A stretch of 64,000 nt of DNA from Pseudoxanthomonas sp. Root630 (GTDB lineage Bacteria; Pseudomonadota; Gammaproteobacteria; Xanthomonadales; Xanthomonadaceae): the NCBI RefSeq assembly GCF_001427585.1, contig NZ_LMGY01000001.1, forward strand, positions 125,270-189,269, read 5' to 3'. This document shows positions 55,973 through 64,000 of the stretch, piece after piece. The position numbers and the translations under genes were made by a program. Numbering within the stretch: the stretch's first letter is position 1; each line of letters begins with the position of its first letter. The notes under the pieces are model-generated. The model worked only from the letters and a program-made list of their open reading frames with translations. It did no database searches and was not told the origin of the DNA.

Positions 55973-57076
55973 TTAGCCGGACAGCACGCCCAACACCCGG
56001 CTTTCGTCCACGTCCGGCACCACCTCGGCCTGGCCCAGCCCGCGCCACAGCACCAACCGCAGGCGGCCGGCGAGGTTCTTCTTGTCCAGGCGCATGCGGG
56101 CCAGCAAGGCGTCGGGCGCCAGGCCGGCCGGAATCCGCACCGGCAGGCCATAAGCCACCAGCAGGGCTTCCACGCGCTCGGTGTCGGTGGCCGGCGCCAG
56201 GCCCAGGTCCGCGGACAGGCGGGCCGCCAGCACCATGCCCACCGCCACGGCTTCGCCATGGTTGAGGTTGTCGTTGCCCAGGCCGCCGTAGCCCTGTTCG
56301 GTCTCGATGGCGTGGCCGAAGGTGTGGCCGAAGTTCAACAGGGCGCGCTCACCCTTCTCCAGCGGGTCGCGCGCCACGATCTCGGCCTTGTGCTCGCAGC
56401 TCGCGGCGATCGCCAATGCGAGCGCTTCGCCGTCCATGGCCAGCAGCGCCGCGCGCTCCTGTTCCAGCCACTGGAAGAAGCGCGCATCGCGGATGGCGCC
56501 GTACTTGATCACCTCGGCCAGGCCGGCGCGCAGCTCGCGCGGCGGCAGCGTGGCCAGCGCCGCGGTATCGGCGAACACCGCGCGCGGCGGATGGAAGGCG
56601 CCCACCAGGTTCTTGCCCTGCGGGATGTCGACCGCGGTCTTGCCGCCCACCGACGAATCGACCATCGACAGCAGCGTCGTCGGCACCTGTACGCAGTCCA
56701 CGCCGCGCATCCAGCACGCCGCCGCGAACCCGGCGAGGTCGCCCACCACGCCGCCGCCCAGGGCGACCACGCAGGCATCGCGGGTGGCGCCGAGGGTGGC
56801 GAGCGCGTCGATGGCGTGGCCGAAGTGGGACAACGTCTTCGACTCTTCGCCCGCGGGCAGGATGAAGGTGCCGATGGCCAGGTCCGGGCGCGCGGCGTGC
56901 AGCGCCTCGCGCACGGCGCCCGCGTACAGCGGCGCGACCACCGAATCGCTGACCAGCAGCACGTGCCGGCCGCGCACGTGGCGCGCGAGCGCCGCGCCGT
57001 CGCCCAGCAGGCCCGGCCCGATGGTGATGGTGTAGGGGATCTCGCCGCCGACATCGACGGTGCGTGGGTGGTTCAT
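55973..57076 (-). CDS. aroB: 3-dehydroquinate synthase
   Basis: Second step of the shikimate pathway, using NAD and a metal. A 367-residue protein with [18 protein letters not shown] (NAD loop), [21 protein letters not shown], and metal-binding E and H residues in [20 protein letters not shown] and [11 protein letters not shown] chose the ATG at 57076, which overlaps the aroK stop (ATGA); the longer open frame runs into aroK. Confidence 0.97.
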   Translation of the reverse strand: MNHPRTVDVGGEIPYTITIGPGLLGDGAALARHVRGRHVLLVSDSVVAPLYAGAVREALHAARPDLAIGTFILPAGEESKTLSHFGHAIDALATLGATRDACVVALGGGVVGDLAGFAAACWMRGVDCVQVPTTLLSMVDSSVGGKTAVDIPQGKNLVGAFHPPRAVFADTAALATLPPRELRAGLAEVIKYGAIRDARFFQWLEQERAALLAMDGEALALAIAASCEHKAEIVARDPLEKGERALLNFGHTFGHAIETEQGYGGLGNDNLNHGEAVAVGMVLAARLSADLGLAPATDTERVEALLVAYGLPVRIPAGLAPDALLARMRLDKKNLAGRLRLVLWRGLGQAEVVPDVDESRVLGVLSG

Positions 57077-57615
57077 GCGTTCTCTTCGATGGGCTGCCAG
57101 CAGTGCGCCAGCAGCTGGGTCAGGCGGGCGGTCGCTTCCGGCGGGGTCAGCCCGTCGGTGTCCAGGGCCAGGTCGGCGACCTCGCGGTACAGCGGTTCGC
57201 GCAGCGTGGCCATCTCCTGCAACACCTGTTCGCGATCCGGGCGCTGCAGCAGGGGGCGGTTGGTGCAGCGGCCGAGGCGACGCAACTGCGCTTCCACGCT
57301 CACCTGCAGGTAGACCACGTAACCGCGTTGCTTCATCAGCACCCGGTTGTCGGCATCGAGCACCGCGCCGCCCCCGGTGGAGACCAACTGGCCGTGGCCG
57401 GCGAGCAGCTCGCGCAGGGTGGTTTTCTCGCGCTCGCGGAAGCCGGCTTCGCCCACGTGTTCGAACAGCGTCGCGATGCTGGCGCCGGTGCGGTCCACGA
57501 TGGCCTGGTCCGCATCGACGAAGGCCAGCCCGAACCGTTCGGCCACGCGCTTGCCGATGGAGGTCTTGCCTGCACCGGTGGGGCCGACGAGGATCAGGTT
57601 GGGGGCCGGATTCAT
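57073..57615 (-). CDS. aroK: Shikimate kinase
   Basis: Phosphorylates shikimate. The 180-residue protein has the P-loop GPTGAGKTS (11-19), the shikimate-binding [11 protein letters not shown] and [17 protein letters not shown], and the [10 protein letters not shown] lid. It precedes aroB with a 4-base overlap, the usual aroKB operon. Confidence 0.97.
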   Translation of the reverse strand: MNPAPNLILVGPTGAGKTSIGKRVAERFGLAFVDADQAIVDRTGASIATLFEHVGEAGFREREKTTLRELLAGHGQLVSTGGGAVLDADNRVLMKQRGYVVYLQVSVEAQLRRLGRCTNRPLLQRPDREQVLQEMATLREPLYREVADLALDTDGLTPPEATARLTQLLAHCWQPIEENA

Positions 57616-57718
57616 GATGGGCAGATGCTAGCACCGCCGGTGCGTGGCGCGGTCTTAACGCCGGCGGGACTACGGTGACCCCCCCGGCATCGGCCGGGCC
57701 ACCGAAGAGGAGCGCACC

Positions 57719-57922
57719 ATGTCCGTCGCCAAGATCATCGAGGTCAACGCCTCGTCCAAGACCAGCATGGAAGATGCCGTGAAGGTCGGTCTCAAGAAGA
57801 CTTCGGAGACCGTGAAGAACATCAAGGGTGCCTGGGTGAACGAGATCAAGGTCGTCACCGACGACGGCGGCAACGTCACCGAGTGGCGCGTGAACCTGCG
57901 GATCAGTTTTGTGGTGACGTGA
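57719..57922 (+). CDS. Dodecin, flavin-binding protein
   Basis: A 67-residue protein with the dodecin pattern: [36 protein letters not shown] (the Trp stacks on flavin) and a C-terminal [11 protein letters not shown] strand. Twelve copies assemble into a hollow sphere that stores riboflavin or FMN. It follows a strong GAGGAG ribosome-binding site. Confidence 0.95.
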   Translation: MSVAKIIEVNASSKTSMEDAVKVGLKKTSETVKNIKGAWVNEIKVVTDDGGNVTEWRVNLRISFVVT

Positions 57923-57941
57923 GGGGGGCGGGAGGGCGCGT

Positions 57942-58009
57942 CGTGGGAGCGACGTAAGTCGCGATTGAAGGTATCAGGGTGCGTCATCGCGACTTACGTC
58001 GCTCCCACG
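57942..58009. repeat. REP hairpin, copy 1
   Basis: Perfect inverted repeat whose 24-base arms begin CGTGGGAGCGACGTAAGTCG (57942 on) and mirror this to 58009, with a 20-base loop (57966-57985). Each arm holds the inner palindrome GCGAC-GTAA-GTCGC. It covers the last codons and stop of the glycerate-kinase-like gene. Confidence 0.92.
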
Positions 58010-58839
58010 CCACCCTGCGCCGCGACGGGTCGCCGGGTTTCATCCAGCGTGATCGTCCGCTCGGCGACCGCCGGCAGCGTCGCCAGCAAGTGCCGGCTGG
58101 TCCGCTCGTAATGCTGGATGAAGCGGTCCAGTTGCGCGCGGTCCATGCCGGTCCGCTGCGGGTCGCGCGCCACGAGGGCCTGTTCCTGTTCCCCGCGCCA
58201 GGTCCGCACGATGTCGAAGCCGGGCGGCTGCAGGAACCACAGCGCGTCGATGCGCGACCACAAGGCCGGGTAGTCGGTGCGCAGCGCGTCGTTGCAATAG
58301 CGGCGCCAACGGCCGTCCGCGTCTTCGTCGCGTTCCAGCGCATTGAGCGGCGCTGCCAGCGCCGCGTCGGCCTCGGGCATCGCCTTCAGGCACCAGCCTT
58401 CGAACAGCACCAGGTCGATGCGGCCTTCGGTCCGTGTCCAGGCCTCGTCGGGCGCGCGATCGTCGGCCAGCTTGTCGAAGCGCGGCAGCACCACGTCCTG
58501 GCCCTTGCGAAGTGCGTCCAGGACATGGCAGCCCAGCGCCACGTCGTGCGTGCCGGGTGGGCCGCGGGTGGCGAGCAGCGGGTGCACGTCGGCTGCCAGC
58601 CGCTGCCGCTGGGCGTGCGTCAGGTACAGGTCGTCCAGCGACAGCACCGCCACGCGCAGGCCCTCGCCGCGCGCCCGGGCCGCGACCTGGTCCGCCAGCG
58701 TCGACTTGCCGCTGCCCTGCAGGCCGGTGATGGCGAACACCGGCGTGGCCGACGACGACGACGACGACGCGCGCGCGGCCTGCAGCGCGTCGTCGACGAG
58801 CCGCGCCGGAAAACCCTCGGGATGCACAGGTGTCGTCAT
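57994..58839 (-). CDS. P-loop kinase, D-glycerate 3-kinase-like
   Basis: A 281-residue kinase of the PRK/GLYK-like P-loop group. Walker [10 protein letters not shown] (39-47), [17 protein letters not shown], the [11 protein letters not shown] and [13 protein letters not shown] segments, and LFEGWCLKA match plant-type glycerate kinases (YggC-like proteins are the alternative). A Ser run (ASSSSSSA) at 25-31 comes from a GAC repeat. Its last residues (GGVGAT) and TAA stop lie inside REP copy 1. I chose the ATG at 58839. Confidence 0.82.
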   Translation of the reverse strand: MTTPVHPEGFPARLVDDALQAARASSSSSSATPVFAITGLQGSGKSTLADQVAARARGEGLRVAVLSLDDLYLTHAQRQRLAADVHPLLATRGPPGTHDVALGCHVLDALRKGQDVVLPRFDKLADDRAPDEAWTRTEGRIDLVLFEGWCLKAMPEADAALAAPLNALERDEDADGRWRRYCNDALRTDYPALWSRIDALWFLQPPGFDIVRTWRGEQEQALVARDPQRTGMDRAQLDRFIQHYERTSRHLLATLPAVAERTITLDETRRPVAAQGGVGAT

Positions 58840-58889
58840 CGCGCGACAATAGCGCATGCCCGGGACGCGGGCGCTGCCGCTGCGATGCC

Positions 58890-59492
58890 ATGACCGACCT
58901 GTACGCCGAAGCCCTGTCCACGTTCGCCACGCTGTTCGGCGAAGCGAAGGCCGCGGGCACCGAAATCGAACCCAATGCGATGACGGTGGCGACCGCCACG
59001 CCGGACGGCCGCCCGTCCGCGCGCACGGTGTTGCTGAAAGCGTTCGACGAACACGGTTTCGTCTTCTACACGCATACGCACAGCCAGAAGGGCCGCGAGC
59101 TGCAGGACAATCCGCGCGCCGCGCTGCTGTTCCTGTGGCGCACCCTGCGCGAGGCCGGCATCCAGGTACGCGTGGAAGGCGTGGTGACGCCGGTCAGCGA
59201 TGCCGAAGCCGATGCCTATTTCGCCTCCCGTCCGCGCCAGAGCCAGCTGGGCGCATGGGCGTCGATCCAGTCCGAGACGCTGGACTCGCGCGAAGCGTTC
59301 GAAAGCCGCATGGCTGAAGTGGAAGCGCGCTTCGCTGGCGGCGACGTAGCGCGGCCGGCGGGCTGGAGCGGCTACCGTGTGGCGCCCGACGCGCTCGAGT
59401 TCTGGTACGGCGCGCAGTTCCGCCTGCACGAGCGCTGGCGCTACGCATGCGATGCCGCCGGCGCGTGGAGCAAGCGGATGCTGTTCCCTTGA
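58890..59492 (+). CDS. pdxH: Pyridoxamine/pyridoxine 5'-phosphate oxidase
   Basis: FMN enzyme that makes pyridoxal 5'-phosphate. The 200-residue protein has [38 protein letters not shown] (FMN binding), VRVEGVV, and the C-terminal [16 protein letters not shown] substrate signature. Divergent from the kinase gene, 50 bases away. Confidence 0.97.
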   Translation: MTDLYAEALSTFATLFGEAKAAGTEIEPNAMTVATATPDGRPSARTVLLKAFDEHGFVFYTHTHSQKGRELQDNPRAALLFLWRTLREAGIQVRVEGVVTPVSDAEADAYFASRPRQSQLGAWASIQSETLDSREAFESRMAEVEARFAGGDVARPAGWSGYRVAPDALEFWYGAQFRLHERWRYACDAAGAWSKRMLFP

Positions 59493-59510
59493 GGGATATC
59501 CAGGATCCCG

Positions 59511-59577
59511 GTGGGAGCGACGTCAGTCGCGAGCCTTTCGCGGCGTCCCAAGAGCTCGCGACTGACGTCGTTCCCAC
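59511..59577. repeat. REP hairpin, copy 2
   Basis: Same family as copy 1 but with GTCAG in place of GTAAG: arms GTGGGAGCGACGTCAGTCGC... (59511-59534) and its mirror (59554-59577) with a single G-T wobble. It starts 18 bases after pdxH and probably ends its transcript. Confidence 0.9.
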
Positions 59578-59592
59578 AGGGCGGGCATCGCC

Positions 59593-60390
59593 GTGAGGGG
59601 CCCACAGCGCATCGTCTGCCTGACCGAAGAGCCGACCGAAACGCTGTACGCGCTCGGCGAGCAGGACCGCATCGTCGGCATCAGCGGGTTCACCGTGCGT
59701 CCGCAGCAGGCACGCAAGGAAAAGCCGAAGGTCAGCGCGTTCACCAGCGCGAAGATCGACGAGATCCTGAAACTCCAGCCGGATCTCGCCATCGGCTTTT
59801 CCGACATCCAGGCCGACATCGCCGCCGCGCTGGTGCGGCAGGGCGTGGAGGTGTGGATCAGCAACCACCGCAGCGTGGAGGGCATCGTCGACTACGTGCG
59901 GCGGCTGGGCGCGCTGGTGGGTGCCGCGACGCGCGCCAACACGTACGCCGACACGCTCGCACGTGGATTGGACGATATCCGTGCGCAGGCGGCGCGGCTC
60001 CCGCGCAGGCCGACGGTCTATTTCGAGGAATGGGACGAGCCGCAGATCACCGGCATCCGCTGGGTGTCCGAATTGATCGGCATCGCGGGCGGCGACGACG
60101 TCTTCCCCGAGATGGCGCGCGAGTCGCTGGCCAAGCACCGCATCCTCGCCGACGGCAGCGAGGTGGTGCGGCGCGCACCCGACCTCATCCTGGGCTCATG
60201 GTGCGGCAAGAAGTTCCGCGCCGACCGCGTGGCGGCACGCCCCGGCTGGGACGCGATTCCCGCCGTGCGCGACGGCGAACTGCACGAAATCAAATCGCCG
60301 CTGATCCTGCAGCCCGGGCCGGCGGCGTTGACCGATGGCGTGCGCGCCATCGCGGCCATCGTGCAGGCGTGGTCGTCGCGCCACCGCTGA
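59593..60390 (+). CDS. BtuF-like (class III) substrate-binding domain protein without signal peptide
   Basis: A 265-residue protein of the helical-backbone periplasmic binding fold used for cobalamin and siderophores (RIVCLTEEPTETLYALGEQDRIVGIS, then PDLAIGFSDIQADIAAALVRQGVEVW). No signal peptide or lipobox precedes the domain from the GTG start, and REP copy 2 lies directly upstream, so none is hidden there. It may be cytosolic, or exported with a partner. No transporter genes lie nearby. Confidence 0.8.
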   Translation: MRGPQRIVCLTEEPTETLYALGEQDRIVGISGFTVRPQQARKEKPKVSAFTSAKIDEILKLQPDLAIGFSDIQADIAAALVRQGVEVWISNHRSVEGIVDYVRRLGALVGAATRANTYADTLARGLDDIRAQAARLPRRPTVYFEEWDEPQITGIRWVSELIGIAGGDDVFPEMARESLAKHRILADGSEVVRRAPDLILGSWCGKKFRADRVAARPGWDAIPAVRDGELHEIKSPLILQPGPAALTDGVRAIAAIVQAWSSRHR

Positions 60391-60419
60391 GGCGGTTCTC
60401 CCTGTACGGATGGTCTGGC

Positions 60420-60483
60420 GTGGGAGCGACGTAAGTCGCGATAGGCCACCGCGGTGCTCCATCGCGACTTACGTCGCTCCCAC
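60420..60483. repeat. REP hairpin, copy 3
   Basis: Perfect 23-base arms identical to copy 1 (60420-60442 and 60461-60483) with an 18-base loop of different sequence. It lies between two convergent genes and may end both. Confidence 0.92.
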
Positions 60484-60505
60484 AACGGTCGAAGGCTGCT
60501 GCGCT

Positions 60506-60961
60506 TCAGAAATTCCGCTGGAACTTCACCGTTTCCGTGCGGCCACCGGCCTGCACCACGATCTCGAAGCGGTAGGAATTGCGTGGCGAGATGCGCGCGG
60601 TGCCGATCAGGTCGGTGTACTCGCCGGCCTCCACTTTGCGCAGTGCGACGACCTGGCGCGCGCCGGACAGGTCGTGCGCGGTGACGCTCACGTCGCCGTC
60701 GGCATCGAGCTCCTCGGCGCCCTTCACCTCGCGCAGGGCGATCAGCACCAGTGCGGTGCCGGCATCGCGCGGCACGCCGTACTGCTTCGCGACGGCTTCG
60801 CTCAATGCCAGCGTGGGCAGGGCGTTGAAGCGCACGCGCAGGTTGCCGAAGTCGGTTTCGGCGGGGGCGGGCGGTACGAACTCGGCGGCGCGCGGCGTCT
60901 CGCCGCCGGAGCAGGCGGCCAGCGACAGGGCGAGAACGAGCGGGGCGATCAGGAGTTTCAT
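60506..60961 (-). CDS. DUF4426 lipoprotein
   Basis: A 151-residue lipoprotein (lipobox SLAAC, C17). The body matches the DUF4426 pattern: FGNLRVRFNALPTLALSEAVAKQYGV, and the closing SYRFEIVVQAGGRTETVKFQRNF. The same family sits next to proC-yggS-pilT in pseudomonads. The function is unknown. Confidence 0.88.
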   Translation of the reverse strand: MKLLIAPLVLALSLAACSGGETPRAAEFVPPAPAETDFGNLRVRFNALPTLALSEAVAKQYGVPRDAGTALVLIALREVKGAEELDADGDVSVTAHDLSGARQVVALRKVEAGEYTDLIGTARISPRNSYRFEIVVQAGGRTETVKFQRNF

Positions 60962-61022
60962 CGGCGTCGGTGCCTGTGTGCGGTAAGGGCGTTACGAGGT
61001 TCTGAGCGGGCCGGATGCGGCG

Positions 61023-61865
61023 TCAATCGTTCGCCGCGGACAGTTCGCCGCCCCGTGCGGTCGCCGCATGCACGGCCCGGGCGACCAGCGCTTCGAAGCC
61101 ACCGGCCTGGAAGGTTTCGATCGCCGCCTGCGTGGTGCCGTTGGGCGAGGTCACCCGGCGGCGCAGTTCCGCAGGTGTTTCGCCGCTTTCGGTCAGCATG
61201 CGCGCTGCGCCCAGTACGGTCTGCAGCACCAGCGTGCGTGCGGCATCGGCCGACAGGCCTTCGGCCACCGCGGCCGATTCCATTGCCTCGGCCAACAGGA
61301 ACACATAGGCCGGGCCGCTGCCGGACACGCCGGTGACGGCGTCCATCTTCGCTTCGGCGTCGATCCACACGGTCGGGCCCGCGGCAGAGAGCAGCAATTC
61401 CGCCCGTTCGCGGCCGGCGGTGTCGACCTCATCGCTCGCATGCAGGCCGGTGACGCCGGCACCGAGCAGGGCCGGCGTGTTGGGCATGCTGCGCACCACC
61501 GGCACGCCGCCGCCCAGCCAGCGCTGCATCTGCGCGACGGTGATGCCCGCGGCGATGGAAACGGCCAGCGGGCGTTGCGCCTGTGCCAACGGTGCGAGGG
61601 ATTCGCACACCGTGCGCATGACCTGCGGCTTCACCGCGAACAGCCAGGTATCCGCGCCGTAGGCCGCTTCCCCGGCCTCGGTGAAGACCTGCACGCCGAA
61701 GTCCGCCGCCAGCGCGGCGCGCAGGGGCTCGTTGGGCTCGGCCACGCGGATGCGCGAGGCATCCGCCCCGCGCTTGAGCAGGCCGCCGATCAGGCTGCGG
61801 GCCATGTTGCCGCCGCCGACGAAGGCCAGCGGATGCGTCAGCAGGCGCGGCGTGGAAGGAGTCAT
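61023..61865 (-). CDS. proC: Pyrroline-5-carboxylate reductase
   Basis: Last step of proline synthesis. A 280-residue NADPH enzyme with LAFVGGGNMARSLIGGLL at the N-terminus, KPQVM, VSIAAGITV, RSMPNTPALLGAGVTG and the C-terminal TSPNGTTQAAIETF, where the active-site threonines lie. It is downstream of yggS on the same strand. Confidence 0.97.
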   Translation of the reverse strand: MTPSTPRLLTHPLAFVGGGNMARSLIGGLLKRGADASRIRVAEPNEPLRAALAADFGVQVFTEAGEAAYGADTWLFAVKPQVMRTVCESLAPLAQAQRPLAVSIAAGITVAQMQRWLGGGVPVVRSMPNTPALLGAGVTGLHASDEVDTAGRERAELLLSAAGPTVWIDAEAKMDAVTGVSGSGPAYVFLLAEAMESAAVAEGLSADAARTLVLQTVLGAARMLTESGETPAELRRRVTSPNGTTQAAIETFQAGGFEALVARAVHAATARGGELSAAND

Positions 61866-61898
61866 GGCGTCAGGCCTCTGGAAAAAAGTAGAAAGGAG

Positions 61899-62588
61899 TC
61901 AGGTGGTTCGCGCCGGTCGCGCGCCGAACAGGGCGGTGCCGATGCGGACCATCGTGGCGCCGTGCGCGACGGCGAGCGGGTAGTCGTCGCTCATCCCCAT
62001 CGACAGGGTATCCACGCCGGGATGCGTCGCCGCCAGCCCGTCCTGCAGCGCTTGCATGCGCTGGAAGGCCGCGATGCGCCGGGCGGCGTCGGGATGCGGC
62101 GCGGGGATGGCCATCAGGCCGCGCAGCCGCAGCCGCGGTTCGGCCGCGATGGCATCGGCGAGGGCGGCGACCTCGTCCGGCTGGCAGCCATGCTTGCTGG
62201 CCTCGTCATCGATGTTCACCTGCACGAGCACATTCAGCGGCACCCGATCGGAAGGACGATAGCGTGACAGAGCGCCGACCAATTTGTGACGGTCGACCGT
62301 TTGCACCCAATCGAAGAGCTGCGCCGCGAGTTCGGCCTTGTTCGACTGCAGGTGGCCGATGAGATGCCATTCCAGGCCCATGTCCGCCAGTTCGCCGATC
62401 TTCGCCTGGGCTTCCTGCACGTAGTTTTCGCCGAAGGCGCGCTGTCCGGCACGCGCCAGTTCGGCCACGGCAGAGGCCGGTTGCAGCTTGGACACGGCCA
62501 GCAACGCGGGGGTTGGCCGATGTGCGGCTTTCGCTGCGTTTTCAAGATGTTGCAGGGTCTCGCTGAGGGTGTCGGCGAGCATGTTCAT
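61899..62588 (-). CDS. yggS: YggS, PLP homeostasis protein
   Basis: A 229-residue fold-type III PLP-binding protein (PLPBP/PROSC). The PLP lysine is in LLAVSKLQPAS; FGENYVQEAQAKI, WHLIGHLQSNKAEL, LNVLVQVNID, GLMAIPAP, LSMGMSDDYPLAVAHGATMVRIGTALFG complete the signature. The start is either ATG at 62588 (used) or 62582; both are plausible. Divergent from pilT across 87 bases. Confidence 0.95.
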   Translation of the reverse strand: MNMLADTLSETLQHLENAAKAAHRPTPALLAVSKLQPASAVAELARAGQRAFGENYVQEAQAKIGELADMGLEWHLIGHLQSNKAELAAQLFDWVQTVDRHKLVGALSRYRPSDRVPLNVLVQVNIDDEASKHGCQPDEVAALADAIAAEPRLRLRGLMAIPAPHPDAARRIAAFQRMQALQDGLAATHPGVDTLSMGMSDDYPLAVAHGATMVRIGTALFGARPARTT

Positions 62589-62595
62589 CCAACCA

Positions 62596-62623
62596 TTGGC
62601 GGGAACGGCAAGGGCGCTATACT
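62596..62623 (+). promoter_or_regulatory. Sigma-70-type promoter of pilT
   Basis: TTGGCG, 16 bases, TATACT, in the short gap before pilT; the start would be near 62630, about 46 bases before the ATG. No sigma-54 motif was found here, unlike at pilA and pilB. Confidence 0.6.
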
Positions 62624-62675
62624 GCCCTTCGGGGAATGAACGTTCCAGTTCGCAGCAACTTGGGGAAGCAGCGTC

Positions 62676-63713
62676 ATGGATATCGCCGAACTCTTGGCGT
62701 TCTCGGTAAAGAACAAGGCCTCGGACCTCCACCTCTCGGCCGGCTTGCCGCCGATGATCCGCGTGGATGGCGACGTGCGCCGCATCAACATCCCGGCGCT
62801 GGACCACAAGCAGGTGCATGCGCTGGTCTACGACATCATGTCGGACAAGCAGCGGCGCGACTTCGAAGAATTCCTCGAGGTCGACTTCTCGTTCGAGATC
62901 CCGTCGCTGGCGCGCTTCCGCGTGAACGCCTTCAACCAGAACCGCGGCGCCGGCGCCGTCTTCCGTACGATTCCGTCGGAAGTGCTGACCCTGGAAGACC
63001 TGGCCTGCCCGCCGCTGTTCCGCGAGCTGATCCAGCAGCCGCAGGGCCTGATCCTGGTCACCGGCCCGACCGGTTCGGGCAAGTCGACCACGCTGGCGGC
63101 GATGATCGACCACATCAACAAGAACGAGTACGGGCACATCCTCAGCGTCGAGGACCCGATCGAGTTCGTGCACACCTCGCAGAAGTGCCTGATCAACCAG
63201 CGCGAAGTGCACCGCGACACGCACGGCTTCAACGAGGCGCTGCGTTCGGCGTTGCGTGAGGACCCGGACTACATCCTGGTCGGCGAGTTGCGCGACCTGG
63301 AAACCATCCGCCTGGCGCTGACCGCCGCGGAAACGGGCCACCTGGTGTTCGCCACCCTGCACACCAGCTCGGCGGCCAAGACCATCGACCGCGTGATCGA
63401 CGTGTTCCCCGCCGGCGAGAAGCCGATGGTGCGCTCGATGCTGTCCGAATCGCTGCGCGCGGTGATCTCGCAGGCGCTGCTGAAGAAGATCGGCGGCGGC
63501 CGCACCGCGGCGTGGGAAATCATGGTGGGCACCCCGGCCATCCGCAACCTGATCCGCGAGGACAAGGTGGCGCAGATGTACTCGGCCATCCAGACCGGCC
63601 AGCAGAGCGGCATGATGACCCTGGACCAGCACCTGCAGGACCTGGTGAAGCGCGCGCTGATCACCCGCCAGCAGGCCAAGGAATACGCGAAGGACAAGCG
63701 GTTGTTCGAATGA
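62676..63713 (+). CDS. pilT: PilT, pilus retraction ATPase
   Basis: Hexameric cytoplasmic ATPase that powers pilus retraction and twitching. The 345-residue length is standard. Walker A GPTGSGKS (130-137), Asp-box region SVEDPIEFVH, Walker-B region REDPDYILVGELRD, His-box HLVFATLH (222-229), and the retraction motif region GTPAIRNLIREDK near the C-terminus (AIRNLIRE). pilU follows 59 bases later. Confidence 0.98.
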   Translation: MDIAELLAFSVKNKASDLHLSAGLPPMIRVDGDVRRINIPALDHKQVHALVYDIMSDKQRRDFEEFLEVDFSFEIPSLARFRVNAFNQNRGAGAVFRTIPSEVLTLEDLACPPLFRELIQQPQGLILVTGPTGSGKSTTLAAMIDHINKNEYGHILSVEDPIEFVHTSQKCLINQREVHRDTHGFNEALRSALREDPDYILVGELRDLETIRLALTAAETGHLVFATLHTSSAAKTIDRVIDVFPAGEKPMVRSMLSESLRAVISQALLKKIGGGRTAAWEIMVGTPAIRNLIREDKVAQMYSAIQTGQQSGMMTLDQHLQDLVKRALITRQQAKEYAKDKRLFE

Positions 63714-63772
63714 CGGCAGGGCCCGCGCGGCGCCACGCCGCCTGACCGCCGCCTCGCCTACGGAGCAGACCC

Positions 63773-64000
63773 ATGAGCACCATCGACTTCACCTCCTTCC
63801 TCAAGCTGATGGCGCACCAGAAGGCGTCGGACCTGTTCATCACGTCCGGCATGCCGCCGTCCATCAAGGTGCACGGCAAGATCTCGCCGATCACGCAGAC
63901 GCCGCTGACGTCGCAGCAGTCGCGCGACCTGGTGCTGAACGTGATGACGCCGGGCCAGCGCGAGGAATTCGAAAAGACCCACGAGTGCAACTTCGCGATC
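63773..64000 (+). CDS. pilU: PilU, PilT-dependent retraction ATPase (5' part only)
   Basis: 76 codons are visible before the right edge: MSTIDFTSFLKLMAHQKASDL, FITSGMPPSIKVHGKISPI and SQQSRDLVLNVMTPGQREEF. This is the N-terminal PAS-like domain of a PilT/PilU motor, and its place right after pilT identifies it as PilU. The ATPase core lies outside the window. Confidence 0.93.
   Translation, partial: MSTIDFTSFLKLMAHQKASDLFITSGMPPSIKVHGKISPITQTPLTSQQSRDLVLNVMTPGQREEFEKTHECNFAI

Noticed and set aside
58746-58770. GAC trinucleotide repeat as a phase-variation switch
   Set aside because: It is in frame and encodes serines; changes in copy number would not shift the frame of the kinase gene.

Overview
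The window is GC-rich gammaproteobacterial chromosome and looks like the family Xanthomonadaceae (Pseudoxanthomonas, Lysobacter, Luteimonas and relatives). The reasons are the pilD-pilC-pilB / pilA-pilR-pilS / sucC-sucD gene order, a SAM riboswitch ahead of a metX-metB-hom operon, large TonB-dependent receptors, frequent ATGA/GTGA stop-start overlaps and REP-type inverted repeats. I saw no plasmid, phage or insertion-sequence genes, no CRISPR array and no tRNA or rRNA gene. The genus is an inference.

Type IV pilus region (1-13,900). pilD (cut by the left edge), pilC and pilB lie on the minus strand behind a sigma-54-like promoter. A five-gene stretch of visibly lower GC follows: a DPM1-like polyprenyl-phosphate glycosyltransferase, a methyltransferase, a GT4 glycosyltransferase, a flippase-like membrane protein and, on the opposite strand, a GT-C/TPR membrane protein that ends up directly downstream of pilA. 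I read this as a candidate pilin O-glycosylation locus. pilA has a good sigma-54 promoter, an upstream palindrome and a strong terminator; its regulators pilR and pilS follow.

Central metabolism and envelope (14,000-30,100). sucCD; an ECF sigma factor with a putative anti-sigma protein and a DUF4097-type exported protein; a TonB-dependent receptor; two TPR-sulfotransferase paralogues end to end; a small exported protein whose C-terminus resembles a TonB-receptor barrel end; hslO; a TPR-AspH-type hydroxylase; mtgA; a GT2 enzyme and a CBS-domain protein. The grouping of TonB receptor, TPR-sulfotransferases and TPR-hydroxylase is the best candidate here for an undescribed functional unit.

Middle (30,100-47,500). 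An AsmA-like protein, hemolysin III homologue, prfC, an M23 peptidase coupled to a phytase-like lipoprotein, the SAM-riboswitch methionine operon, an alpha/beta hydrolase, a very large periplasmic-propeller diguanylate cyclase, sdaA, a glutaredoxin-like protein and a one-heme cytochrome.

Right part (47,400-64,000). YceI/cytochrome b561/YceI; a giant hybrid histidine kinase coupled to an exported protein; hemE, a WGR protein, aroB-aroK, dodecin, a glycerate-kinase-like protein, pdxH and a BtuF-like protein, interspersed with three nearly identical REP hairpins; then DUF4426 lipoprotein, proC and yggS facing pilT and the start of pilU. Type IV pilus genes therefore sit at both ends of the window: assembly and pilin on the left, retraction motors on the right.
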